Positions 9,007 through 17,752 of a stretch of 64,000 nt of DNA are shown piece by piece (position 1 is the first letter of the stretch; each line of letters begins with the position of its first letter). The position numbers were made by a program, and so were the translations under genes. The stretch lies in NCBI GenBank assembly GCA_963833655.1, contig CAWHYL010000005.1:1-64000 (forward strand), in the 5' to 3' direction. The notes below the pieces were generated by a model. That model was not told where the DNA came from. It saw only the letters and a list, made by a program, of their open reading frames with translations, and searched no databases. The stretch is from 3-1-20CM-4-69-9 sp963833655 (GTDB lineage Bacteria > Actinomycetota > Thermoleophilia > Gaiellales > Gaiellaceae).

Positions 9007-9046
9007 CCAGCCCGGCACGCGGAACCCCAGCCCGGCACGCGGAACC
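9007..9046. repeat. Perfect tandem duplication of a 20-bp unit
   Basis: The unit CCAGCCCGGCACGCGGAACC occurs at 9,007-9,026 and again at 9,027-9,046 with no mismatch. It fills the 99-base gap between the divergent HNH and propeller genes, ending 12 bases before the ATG at 9,059. It could be a double operator or a recent slippage duplication. Confidence 0.8.
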
Positions 9047-9058
9047 TACAGTAGAGCC

Positions 9059-10036
9059 ATGCTTCGGCTCTATGCCTCGACGGGCGACAGCATCGCGCGC
9101 CTCGACAGCGCCAACGGACGCTGGAAGGTCGAACTGTCGCTCGCCGGTAGCGGCGCACAGTGCCTCGCGATTGATCCACGTGACCCGGACATCGTCTTCG
9201 CCGGGCTGCGCGAGGGCGGCGTCAGACGAACGACCGACGGCGGGCGCACATGGGTCGACTGCCGGCTGCCGAGCCAAGGTGTCTTCTCCATTGCCGTGAG
9301 TGCGGCCGACGGTGCCGTCTACGCCGGCACCGAGCCGAGCGCGCTCTTTCGCAGCGACGACAGCGGCAACACCTGGACCGAGCTCACGACGTTGCTCGAC
9401 CTGCCGTCCCGGCCGAGCTGGAGCTTCCCGCCACGCCCGTGGACATCACACGTGCGCTGGATCGCCCCCAGTCCGCACGATGCTGATCTCTTGCTCGTCG
9501 GCATCGAACTGGGCGGCCTCATGCGCTCGAGCGATCGCGGCGCGACGTGGCAGGACCACCGTCCAGGAGCGCAACGCGACGTCCACTCGATCACATGGCA
9601 CCCACAAACCGAAGGACGCGCCTACGAAGCCGGCGGCGGCGGTGCCGCCTGGAGCCACGACGGCGGCGAGACATGGCAGCCCGCAGACGCAGGACGTGAC
9701 CGCCACTACACCTGGGCCGTCGCGGTCGAACCGAGCGACGCCGACGCCTGGTATGTCTCCGCGAGCAGCGGGCCATTCGCTGCCCACGGCCGCGGCGATC
9801 CCCAAGCGCGCATCTACGCCTGGCGCGATGGCACATGGCGCCCACTCAGCGGCGGGCTCCCTGAGCCGCTCGACGCGATGCCATACGCACTGCTCGCAAC
9901 AAACGGCAGGCTGGTCGCCGCGCTCGCGAACGGCCAGCTCTGGGAAAGCAACGACCGCGGCGAGAGCTGGCACCCCGCGCCGCTCAAGGGGGACGGACTG
10001 TCGCAACTAAACGCGCTCGTCGGCGCCGACGCATGA
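9059..10036 (+). CDS. Asp-box (BNR) beta-propeller protein
   Basis: The product has 325 residues with five Asp-box turns: TTDGGRTW, SDDSGNTW, SSDRGATW, SHDGGETW and SNDRGESW, evenly spaced as in sialidase or VPS10-type propellers. No signal peptide or membrane segment is visible, so it is probably cytoplasmic or exported by another route. The sialidase catalytic arginine triad was not recognised, so an enzyme role should not be assumed. The start is ATG 9,059, 12 bases after a tandem 20-bp repeat. Confidence 0.75.
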   Translation: MLRLYASTGDSIARLDSANGRWKVELSLAGSGAQCLAIDPRDPDIVFAGLREGGVRRTTDGGRTWVDCRLPSQGVFSIAVSAADGAVYAGTEPSALFRSDDSGNTWTELTTLLDLPSRPSWSFPPRPWTSHVRWIAPSPHDADLLLVGIELGGLMRSSDRGATWQDHRPGAQRDVHSITWHPQTEGRAYEAGGGGAAWSHDGGETWQPADAGRDRHYTWAVAVEPSDADAWYVSASSGPFAAHGRGDPQARIYAWRDGTWRPLSGGLPEPLDAMPYALLATNGRLVAALANGQLWESNDRGESWHPAPLKGDGLSQLNALVGADA

Positions 10037-10237
10037 TCAGAGGCCGGCACATCCGCTCGCCTGGCCCTCTCTCACGTCTTAACGCGGGTTTGTGACGGAA
10101 CCACGTAGTAAGGGCGCGGACGCCGACGCATCCCAGAGGGCGCTAACACCTTTCGCTGTCTTTCTGGCAGCACTGGGCGCGTCAGTGCCTTGCGCGTGTC
10201 GAAAACGACCGCCTAACGCCAGTTGCCGCGGCCGCCG

Positions 10238-13200
10238 CTAGGGCATCGCGTCGACAACCGTGCTGGTCAGCGCATCGCCGAAGAGTGTCTCGATGCCGCT
10301 GACTTTGAGTTGATTGTCGGTGATGAACGTGGAAGGCACGACGCGGACGCCGTCCTGGCCGGCCAGCTCGAACTTGCTCGACAGCCTGGCGCCTCGCCGC
10401 ACGTAGTCGAAGCTAACCGTGGCTTGGATCGGCTGGCCCGCGGCGACCAGTTCGATGCCACCGATGCCGGGCTTGACGTTGATCTGCACCTCGCTGCCCG
10501 CCACGAGTGGGATTCCGTCGACGGAAATGCGCAGATGATCTCGGCCGGCGCCGAGCTTGTTGTCGACGTGGAGGCTGAACATCTTGTCGCGGTACCCCTT
10601 GACGGTGATGGCGTTGGTGTGGGTTCCGAGGTCCTTGACCTGAATGACGTGTGTCTCGCCTGCTGCGGCCTCGGCGGAGAGCACGAGTTGGCTGAGGCCC
10701 TGCTTGAGGCCGTACTGCAAGCGGCCGCGTCGCAGTCCGCGCGTCTTGTGCACGTAGTTCTTCGAGACGGCGGGGTACGAGCCCGCCGTCGGCCGGCCGG
10801 CGAGCGCACCTCCGAGTATCTCTTTGACCACCTCGGAATCAGTCAGATGGAACATCAGCCGCCCCTCGTTGGCGGCGACGAACTCGGGATGGCGACGGAA
10901 CTGCTCGCGGATCCGCGCAGGCGCCAGCTGGCAGAGGTACTCCTTGAGCGTGATCCGCTTCCAGTCGTCGCCCGAACGCTTATTCGGAGGAATCGAGCGC
11001 GAGAACCTCCGCGGCTGAGAGCGCATGTGCACCTCGGATGTCAGGACGCCGTGGGGGCGCGGTCGCCGCGGTTCGTGCGGATCCTTCGGCTGTGGCGTCG
11101 TGCGCTCCTTCGCACAGTCCGCCCTGTGGCTGTCGAAGCCCTTGATCGACACGAACTTGTTCGTGAGCGATGCGCCGGCCTGCAGCCGCGCGATCGAGTC
11201 TGCGCCGAATGCATCGAGGTCGACACCGTTCTCGTCGGTGAGACTCGTCGTCTCGCTGTCGGCGCCTACGATCATGATCACTCCCTCGAGCAGCAGCATG
11301 ATCGCGTCGTAGATCGGCGTTCGCGGCCTCTCGTTCACAAGTTCGAACGGCATGTAGTGAAAACGGCCACCTGTCCACGCTGTGCCGTGATACTGGTTGT
11401 CGCCGCCGTCGTAGGTGAATGTATTGCTGCCCGGGTCGACGGTGAGGATCCGCGGCCCCGGGTCGCCTGAGCTCAGCGTCGGGAAGTTCGGGTCATGGAT
11501 GAGCATCCTCCACGGCGTGACGCTGTCGTCCCAGCCGATCGGCAGGATGCAGTGCGGCGCGCCACTGAAATCGTAGTTCTGCGAAATGCAGACGACAGGA
11601 TCGCATCCGGCGAAATAGGCGTCGCGGGTCGCGCGGAAGACGCTGACGGGATCGTGCGTCTCACCCGACAGGAACTCTCCGACGAACCACCAGATCGCCG
11701 GCGCGCCGACCTGGTACTGGTGCTTGATATTGAACTCGTTTCGCACCGGGTCGCTCCAGGCGTTGAAGCGATCGAGCGGCAGATGCAGAAGTGCACGATC
11801 CTTCTTGCTGTAGATCGCCTCGAGCGACATGCCAAAGCAGTTGCCGTTCTTCGCCAAGCCCTCGACGACGGCGGAGTAGAAGAGCTCCGCGAGCCAGTCG
11901 GTCGGATCCCACCACTCGGTCTCACTATCCACATCGCTGAACGCTGAGGCGTACTGATCCCAAGTAAGCGGATCAGTGCCCTGGTTCTTGACGCCCCACC
12001 ACTTCTCTGACTCCGGCAGCCGCGCTTCGTCGACGAGCGGGGAGACAGACCACGTGATCGAGTTGATGTTGTCGAACGCGCCGCTGTTGATCAGGCCCAT
12101 CGAGTTGCCGCGCATCCCCCACGCGTTCGCCATGTCGAGCGTGTACTCGTAATCGCCGAGGTGGTCGTCGTCGTCGGGCCAGTCGCTGTCCCACACGTCG
12201 AGGCTGAACTTGATGATGCGACTCGGAGTGTTCGGGACGATCCCCGAAGGCCCCAGATTCAAGGTCTCGTTGACCTCGTAGATGTTGTTGTCGTCCGAGT
12301 CGCCGCTCGCGGGGATCCGCTCGGAGTGAATGACGTGCCCGTTGTCCTCCACGGTCGCGTGCATGTAGACGTCGTTCTGGCCGCGGCCCCAGCCTTCGGA
12401 TTCGACCGTGTCCACGCGGCCGATGTAGATGTTGAACGCAACGCAGACGTAGGTCTCGGATGTGCTTCCGAACCAGACGATGCTGCCGTGCTGGAACGTG
12501 TTGTATCGGGCAGGCGCAGACGCGCCGGGCACGTCCGTTTCGTCCGACGTCGGAGAGCCGAGACCCCCAGCCGGCCCACCAACGCTGCGATAGCTGTCGC
12601 GGATGTCACCGTGTACCTCGAACGCGCCGGTGCTCGCGCTCCAGTAGATCGTGCATCGCTCGAATTCGCTCGTCCGGCCGATCGCGGCGGAGCTGGACAG
12701 GACGTCAGCCTCGTTGCTGACCGGGAACCCCCACACCGCGGTTCCGCCGGACGAGAGGAACTTCGCCAAGATCCCGCCGTGGACCTCGAACGCTTTCGAG
12801 GCCCCCGACTTGAAGTACATCTGCGCACGCTGGAAGTCCTGCCGCAGCCCGCCGCCGATCGGGACGGCGGCAGCAACTGGAAGACCGAGCGCGCCCGCCT
12901 CGCCCATGCCTTCGTAGTCGACCCAGATCTGGCCGATCACGGGGACGGCCCCTGTCATTCTCGACCAGTAGATCCCACCGCGGCTAAAGAGGCTCTTACG
13001 ACTGCCCGCCTGTGCGCCGTTCATCTCATCGGAGATCAGGAACCCCATCTGCGCACGGCCGCCCAGTGCCCAGTACTGCTGCAGGATCGCGCCGTGCATC
13101 TCGTACGCCTCGCCGTTGCCGTCGTGGTACATGACGATCCCGTTCGGAAACTCTTGGATCCACGACCCGCTTGGAAGGTCGAAGTAGAACGCGCCGGCGG

Positions 13201-13900
13201 GATCACCGAACGCGAGCGAGGACTTGATCTCCTCTTGCTTGTAGGTGAGATACCACTGCGGGTGCGAGCGGCGTTCGTCGAGCTGGGACTCGAGCTCGAT
13301 CGGGATGTCGTCGTGCAGCTGTAGCGCCGCCATGAACCCGGCAAACGCACCAGTGCCGTCTGTCGCTGTTCCCGCGAACAGCTGGTCGCCGGTGCCGGCT
13401 GCCATCGTCCCATCCGGGAACGCGTGCACGGAATAGATGACGCCGTCGACGAAGACGGCGAGCGTATCGATGTCGTAGACCAAGTCGGCCGTGTACCACG
13501 TGCTCAAGTGCAGATCGACGAAGAACTCAGTGGACGCCGTGCCTGAGCCGTAGGCGCTCGTCGTTACCTCCGACACGAGCTGAAAATCGCTCGTGCCGGT
13601 GCCGGGCACAAGGTACAGACCAAACGGGAGTGCGTTCGACTCTGCAAGCGTCTCGCGTTCGGTCAGAGGGCTCTCCACCTTGAACACCAACCGCACACAA
13701 AAGCGCTTCGCGTTCAAATCGCCGAGCGGGAGCGCCGCGCTCAGGTGCGCCGCCGCGCCGAAATCCAACGCGTTCGCATACGTACCAAGGGTCGTAGAAC
13801 CGGGACCCGCGACCACGGTGCAGCCAGCCACGGTTGCCGGGCACGCTCCGTCCGGATTCGCCGGCGTCAGGCTGTCCAGCGTGTAATCAACGATCTTCAC
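10238..13900 (-). CDS. Large multidomain protein: LamG-like, LGFP repeats, papain-like cysteine peptidase
   Basis: The protein has 1,220 residues. Residues 30-200 look like a LamG/concanavalin-type beta sandwich. About 240-480 hold LGFP-type repeats (VHGGILAKFLSSGG, GFPVSNE, VHGDIRDSYRSVGG), known from cell-wall-associated actinobacterial proteins. A beta-rich stretch covers 485-625. Residues 660-860 form a papain/C39-like domain: Cys688 in NGNCFGMSL, His783 in GAPHCILPIGWDD, then Asp803 in IHDPNF. The last 300 residues are unassigned. No signal peptide is seen at the N-terminus, which is odd for wall-binding repeats. The GC content is lower than in core genes, suggesting transfer. Target and role are unknown; a toxin or wall hydrolase is possible. 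Confidence 0.7.
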   Translation of the reverse strand: MKIVDYTLDSLTPANPDGACPATVAGCTVVAGPGSTTLGTYANALDFGAAAHLSAALPLGDLNAKRFCVRLVFKVESPLTERETLAESNALPFGLYLVPGTGTSDFQLVSEVTTSAYGSGTASTEFFVDLHLSTWYTADLVYDIDTLAVFVDGVIYSVHAFPDGTMAAGTGDQLFAGTATDGTGAFAGFMAALQLHDDIPIELESQLDERRSHPQWYLTYKQEEIKSSLAFGDPAGAFYFDLPSGSWIQEFPNGIVMYHDGNGEAYEMHGAILQQYWALGGRAQMGFLISDEMNGAQAGSRKSLFSRGGIYWSRMTGAVPVIGQIWVDYEGMGEAGALGLPVAAAVPIGGGLRQDFQRAQMYFKSGASKAFEVHGGILAKFLSSGGTAVWGFPVSNEADVLSSSAAIGRTSEFERCTIYWSASTGAFEVHGDIRDSYRSVGGPAGGLGSPTSDETDVPGASAPARYNTFQHGSIVWFGSTSETYVCVAFNIYIGRVDTVESEGWGRGQNDVYMHATVEDNGHVIHSERIPASGDSDDNNIYEVNETLNLGPSGIVPNTPSRIIKFSLDVWDSDWPDDDDHLGDYEYTLDMANAWGMRGNSMGLINSGAFDNINSITWSVSPLVDEARLPESEKWWGVKNQGTDPLTWDQYASAFSDVDSETEWWDPTDWLAELFYSAVVEGLAKNGNCFGMSLEAIYSKKDRALLHLPLDRFNAWSDPVRNEFNIKHQYQVGAPAIWWFVGEFLSGETHDPVSVFRATRDAYFAGCDPVVCISQNYDFSGAPHCILPIGWDDSVTPWRMLIHDPNFPTLSSGDPGPRILTVDPGSNTFTYDGGDNQYHGTAWTGGRFHYMPFELVNERPRTPIYDAIMLLLEGVIMIVGADSETTSLTDENGVDLDAFGADSIARLQAGASLTNKFVSIKGFDSHRADCAKERTTPQPKDPHEPRRPRPHGVLTSEVHMRSQPRRFSRSIPPNKRSGDDWKRITLKEYLCQLAPARIREQFRRHPEFVAANEGRLMFHLTDSEVVKEILGGALAGRPTAGSYPAVSKNYVHKTRGLRRGRLQYGLKQGLSQLVLSAEAAAGETHVIQVKDLGTHTNAITVKGYRDKMFSLHVDNKLGAGRDHLRISVDGIPLVAGSEVQINVKPGIGGIELVAAGQPIQATVSFDYVRRGARLSSKFELAGQDGVRVVPSTFITDNQLKVSGIETLFGDALTSTVVDAMP

Positions 13901-14495
13901 GCTCAGCGCAGCCAGTGCGAATGGAAGACGTTGGCCTCAACCCGACCGTCCGACATGAGGTTGCTTAGGTCGACCATGCCGACGCAGACCCTCACGAGCC
14001 TCGACAACCTGGCAGAGACATCGAGCTTCTCCATAACGCTCCTTCACTACTGCTGCCTCTGCCGCAATCGAGGCTGACCCGATTCTCGCACCCCAACAGG
14101 CAATACACAAGAACCGGAGCCGCCCCCCAATTTGAAAGTGCATCCCTGGCAGCACCTGACCCAGCGTGTTATGTAACGGACCCTCTGCGGCGCATTCCAA
14201 CGATTCCGGCATTGGGGGTGCGCGATGTCAGCATCGGTCACACACAGGGGCCGCGCGCGAGCGCCGTAAGAACGACTGTCGACAACGGGGAGACGTCGCG
14301 ATGGGACACTCCTGGACTTCACGCTCGAGAACGCCGGACAAGCGTTTCTTTGTCCGGCTCATACCAGATCGCGAGGTCGCAGCGTGGCGGCACAGTCGCG
14401 ACGTCGATGACTTCGATCTACTACCCCTCGGTGCAGGCCGGAACGAAAACCAAACGGGTGCTCGTGAAGATGAAGGCCAAAGGAGGTCGCACGAG
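13901..14495. other. Intergenic stretch upstream of the large peptidase-like gene
   Basis: 595 bases with lower GC than the core regions. It should hold the promoters of the divergent genes at 13,900 and 14,496. A 30-codon frame at 14,407-14,499 ends in a GAGATGA overlap with the next gene but has no ribosome binding site. No other feature was seen. Confidence 0.35.
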
Positions 14496-14909
14496 ATGAG
14501 CGCATCAGACGAACGCACAGGCAGGGAAAGCCCCGATCCGAAGCGGATCTCACGCCTTGCGACACACATCGCCGACTTGCTGCTCGAACTGATGGACGCG
14601 ATGAACGAGGTCGCCACCGCGTCAGAGGCAAAACGCAAGAAAGTTCTGGTTGACCTGCGCGCAACACTGGCCGAGGTCAGCGAGAGAGATCAAGGGATCG
14701 TCCTAACCCAGCTCCGAGACGACGTGCAACGTGAACTCGATTCCCGAGGGTCGCCGAAGGTCACCGTCACTGGCGGCGACCATGGATGCGTCGGCCGCCC
14801 AGGAGGATCGATAAACGCGACAGAGGGGGGCGTGACGGTTGGCGTTTGTGCGGTCGTCGACGGCGTAAAGCCGATCGGAGGTGGTGTTCAAGGCAGTGTG
14901 AGCTACTGA
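14496..14909 (+). CDS. Unrecognised protein, helical N-terminus and Gly-rich tail
   Basis: The product has 137 residues. Residues 15-85 are charged helices (ADLLLELMDAMNEVATASEA); the last 45 residues are Gly/Val-rich and beta-like (GGSINATEGGVTVGVCAVVDG). No known family was recognised. The start is well supported by AAAGGAGGT about nine bases before ATG 14,496. It lies alone between two genes on the opposite strand in a low-GC accessory stretch. Confidence 0.6.
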   Translation: MSASDERTGRESPDPKRISRLATHIADLLLELMDAMNEVATASEAKRKKVLVDLRATLAEVSERDQGIVLTQLRDDVQRELDSRGSPKVTVTGGDHGCVGRPGGSINATEGGVTVGVCAVVDGVKPIGGGVQGSVSY

Positions 14910-15498
14910 CTGATTCCCGAAGGGCAACGACGCTTAGCATCAAGCCCCTGTGAGGCAGAGAGGGCCGAAAGGGCGCTCATCACCAACTGCAGCTACCGAA
15001 AGGGCCGCGACGTGACGTAATCACGTCTTACCGTGCATTCACAACAAAGCGACCGTGCACACCCCGATTGGAGGCGTCCGCGACTGGAAGCGGCACGCGG
15101 AGCGGGCTCACATCCGGCCGTGATCAGTGTGCGTTCTTTGGCGGATCGCTGGGGAACTGGCTTCAATGACCGTTCGCTGATGCGAACCCCCTGCAAATAC
15201 ATAGGTGCGCGAGAGCCGTGCGAGAGTCTGCAGTGGCTCCACGTTCGGCTCGAAGACTGCCCACTGCGTGCCTTAGTCGACCGATTCCTCGATGTAGGGG
15301 AAGTCGCCCGACGTTGACGTACTGCCATTCGTGCTTCGGAGGGTGGCACCCCCGCGCGGGCTGAGCCTCTCCGTGTCGCTCAGCCTTTTGGGGACCCCGC
15401 GCAGCAACAGTCACGTTCGCCGTGTCCAACAAGCGATGAGCCTCTTCGGTGGTCGCGAGGAGTGGAGCGGCCACTCTCTTTTCATCAGGAGCGAGCCG
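14910..15498. other. Gene-free stretch with one operator-like palindrome
   Basis: 589 bases. No reading frame looks protein-like. The only clear element is the perfect inverted repeat GACGTGA-CGTAA-TCACGTC at 15,009-15,027, the size of a dimeric regulator site. Neither flanking gene starts nearby: both the plus-strand gene to the left and the minus-strand gene to the right end toward this gap. Confidence 0.4.
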
Positions 15499-16632
15499 CT
15501 ACTGGCCCGAGGTGCTCTTTCCGTTCTTGGAGCTCTTGTTCTTGGCTCCGGCCGCTGCACCGCTCGCCTGAGACTGCGCTTGTTGACCCGCGTCGGACTT
15601 ACCCTCCGGCGTCCACTCGTCGATGCCCTTGAGCGGCCGTTCAATGATTAGTAGTGCGGCGGGCGATAGTGCGAACACTGCAAGCGCAAAGACCGCGACG
15701 GAATAAGCCCAAGGATCAAGAGAGTTCGTGGTGCGAAACAAGAGATGTGTCAGCAAGGCGACGATGACAGCGGCGAAGACCGTTAAGGCGAGAAGCACGC
15801 GCTTACCAGTCTTGGCCAAGTCGCGCCAAGCGACGGATTGCTTAAGCGCCTCCGCGAGCATTACGGTGGCTATGGCTTGCTGCTTGACCCGCTCCTGCTT
15901 TAAGAAGACGTCCTCTCGGGAGAGGTCTGTCTCGGCTTTGGCGAGTCTGATCCGCTCTTCCAGCAACTCGCTGGCCTTGTTCTGCTTTACGGTCCGCTTG
16001 GGATCACCGAGCGGGCGGTCCACAAGATCAAGCAGTTCGAGTTCCGGAGCGACATCCCACGAGGCGCGATTTGCGTACGCGAGGCGAGCCCTTGCTGTGT
16101 CCATGGCCAGCTCACCGCGTTTCTTAAGATCGAGGTAACCCCACAGTGGCTCGGGCAAATCGAGCGCAGGTAGTCCTTTTTCAATGAGTTGCGCCTTCTC
16201 GCTCGCGGATGAGGCATCGGCTTCCGATTGCTTCTGGGTCCCGTCATCGGGAGTGGCAGATTTCTTTGGTGCCGACGCCGGTGATTCCGTAGATGGGTCC
16301 AGGATGCGAGACGCGATTACCGGCGCGTCATTTCGCAGGTTGGCGATGAGGGGGCGCAGCGGCAGGGATGTCTCTGACGCATGGAATTCCGGTTGAGCCG
16401 ATTCAACGGTGGCGAGGTGTGACTGAACGATGCGCAAGGTTGGGTCGGAATCACGCAAGAGTCGCTGGAGCTCTTTCTCCAGCGCGAGCGTGGCGTCGTC
16501 CTGTGACACCTGCTTCGTAGCTACAACCTCGCCCGACGGCAGGATGGAGAGCGTCCAAGAGCACTCGGTGATCCCTGCCGCATTCGACGGCATCTGATTA
16601 AGAACCGCGACGTAGTGCGGCAACTCCGTCAC
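15499..16632 (-). CDS. Unrecognised membrane protein with long cytoplasmic N-terminal part
   Basis: The product has 377 residues. Residues 1-100 are mixed, followed by a low-complexity Ser/Pro/Ala linker at about 110-145 and a helical region with a coiled-coil segment (RIRLAKAETDLSREDVFLKQ). Two membrane helices follow near 280-305 (VLLALTVFAAVIVALLTHLL) and 315-335. The tail is Gln/Ala/Ser/Lys-rich and disordered. The topology suggests both ends in the cytoplasm. No family is recognised. Lower GC than core genes suggests acquisition. Confidence 0.65.
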   Translation of the reverse strand: MTELPHYVAVLNQMPSNAAGITECSWTLSILPSGEVVATKQVSQDDATLALEKELQRLLRDSDPTLRIVQSHLATVESAQPEFHASETSLPLRPLIANLRNDAPVIASRILDPSTESPASAPKKSATPDDGTQKQSEADASSASEKAQLIEKGLPALDLPEPLWGYLDLKKRGELAMDTARARLAYANRASWDVAPELELLDLVDRPLGDPKRTVKQNKASELLEERIRLAKAETDLSREDVFLKQERVKQQAIATVMLAEALKQSVAWRDLAKTGKRVLLALTVFAAVIVALLTHLLFRTTNSLDPWAYSVAVFALAVFALSPAALLIIERPLKGIDEWTPEGKSDAGQQAQSQASGAAAGAKNKSSKNGKSTSGQ

Positions 16633-16740
16633 GGCAGGACGATCCTCCTCAGTCTCCCTTTAGTCAACGTTCGGCCACACCTTCGGCCGAGTTACCCCGG
16701 GTAGAGTCGCTGTGAGCCGTCGCCCCCGCGGCATCACGAG

Positions 16741-17088
16741 ATGACGAGCCAGGGCACGGCACACGGGCGCTTCCAACGCGCGATTCATCGCGGCAACGTT
16801 CAGGCCGCCGAGACGGCCGCACGGGAGATGGGCGGACTGTCTCTCGCCGACGCGCTGGCGCTGTGCGAGCTGCTCGCAAAAGCCGATCCGGCACGGTACG
16901 AGCGCGCCGCGCGGCGTTGGCTCGAACGAGTTTCGTCGGATGACAGCGGCGCCCAGTGCGGCCACGTCCGCAGCGGCAGACGTCCCATCCGTCAACCCAA
17001 CGACCGCATGGAGGAATCGTGCATGAAGCGATTCGCATGGCCACTCGGGGGCAACTCCGGGGCGCCACGCAGGGCGGCCCGAACTTGA
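16741..17088 (+). CDS. Conserved actinobacterial hypothetical protein, probably with a degraded tail
   Basis: Residues 8-60 carry the pattern GRFQRAIHRGNVQAAETAAR, then SLADALALCELLA and PARYERAARRWLERV. This is a small helical protein seen often in actinobacterial accessory regions; its function is unknown. After WLERV the 115-residue product turns into low-complexity Arg/Gly sequence unlike the family, so the C-terminus may have been altered by a frameshift. Confidence 0.6.
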   Translation: MTSQGTAHGRFQRAIHRGNVQAAETAAREMGGLSLADALALCELLAKADPARYERAARRWLERVSSDDSGAQCGHVRSGRRPIRQPNDRMEESCMKRFAWPLGGNSGAPRRAART

Positions 17089-17480
17089 TCGAAGGCGTTC
17101 CGGTTCCGGCGCACCCACGTCCGGCGTGCCTCCTCCGGCACCCACTGATAGACCCCCTCACTCGCTTCTGAAGCTGTGACCAAAACCCGACCCCGCGGCA
17201 GTCTCAAGCACAGCGCCCCGTGCACGCTCTGGATCTCGCCCTGCGCTTAGTCGCATCTCATGACCCCTGAGACGGAAGTCTGTCAAACAACCTTCACGAG
17301 GGACAATGGGCCACTCGGCTCAGACCGCCTCGACGAAGTCCCATGGGCTAAGAACGCGGACGGACTAGGAATGGGCCTTGGCAGACGTCGCGTGGCGGTA
17401 CGAATCGCCCCACCAAGCAAGCAATGTGGGTAGAAACTCGGGTAGAAAGTCGGTGCGGGCCTCTGCCGAGAGATAAAGAG
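17089..17480. other. Intergenic stretch before the first tRNA-fMet copy
   Basis: A 77-codon minus-strand frame with a GTG start at 17,225 overlaps the end of the previous gene. It looks mildly protein-like (GRVLVTASEASEGVYQWVPE) but lacks a ribosome binding site. Otherwise nothing was recognised. Confidence 0.3.
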
Positions 17481-17502
17481 AAGGCCCGCGTGTGCGGGCC
17501 TT
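17481..17502 (-). terminator. Intrinsic terminator beside tRNA-fMet copy A
   Basis: AAGGCCCGC pairs with GCGGGCCTT around a four-base loop. On the minus strand it is followed by a T-rich run. It sits just beyond the tRNA 3'-end copy, in the same position as the hairpin after the intact tRNA at 24,284, although the sequence differs. Confidence 0.7.
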
Positions 17503-17506
17503 TCTT

Positions 17507-17553
17507 CAGTAGCGGGGGCAGGATTTGAACCTGCGACCTCCGGGTTATGAGCC
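17507..17553 (-). repeat. Exact 47-bp copy of the tRNA-fMet 3' half (att site A)
   Basis: All 47 bases match 24,310-24,356, from just past the tRNA 3' end through the T-arm and variable loop to the anticodon loop. The 5' half is replaced by unrelated sequence, so it is not a gene. An exact repeat ending in the anticodon region is the classical footprint of tyrosine-recombinase integration into a tRNA. Confidence 0.9.
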
Positions 17554-17690
17554 GTCTCGGTTAGGTACACGCGTTCCGCCTCGTTCCGCCGAAACGCGGA
17601 TCCGGAGCCAGTTTTCGGCCTCGGCCGTGCTTTTAGGCGGAACACGGTGACATTGCTGCGGAAGCCCGATGCTTGCAGAGCGCTTGCAGC
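17554..17690. repeat. Element-end repeat A next to the att core
   Basis: It aligns without gaps to 18,773-18,909. It holds CGTTCCGCC twice near 17,571-17,590, the inverted form GGCGGAAC at about 17,637-17,644, and GCTTGCAG at 17,671 and 17,682 (11-bp spacing). Repeats of this arrangement are typical of integrase core and arm binding sites. Confidence 0.65.
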
Positions 17691-17752
17691 ATCGAGTCCC
17701 TGGAGTAAGCACCGACTCCGGCCGGATTCAAGGGCCATCAGCGAGACAGCGC

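Noticed and set aside
14407..14499. 30-codon frame overlapping the start of the gene at 14,496 by ATGA
   Set aside because: The overlap is attractive, but there is no ribosome binding site and the length is too short for support.
15033..15317. 94-codon plus-strand frame in the gap at 15 kb
   Set aside because: Composition is like translated noncoding GC-rich DNA, and no start signal or family is visible.
16992..17225. 77-codon minus-strand frame overlapping the gene at 16,741-17,088
   Set aside because: It is mildly protein-like, but it has no ribosome binding site, no family, and overlaps a recognisable gene.
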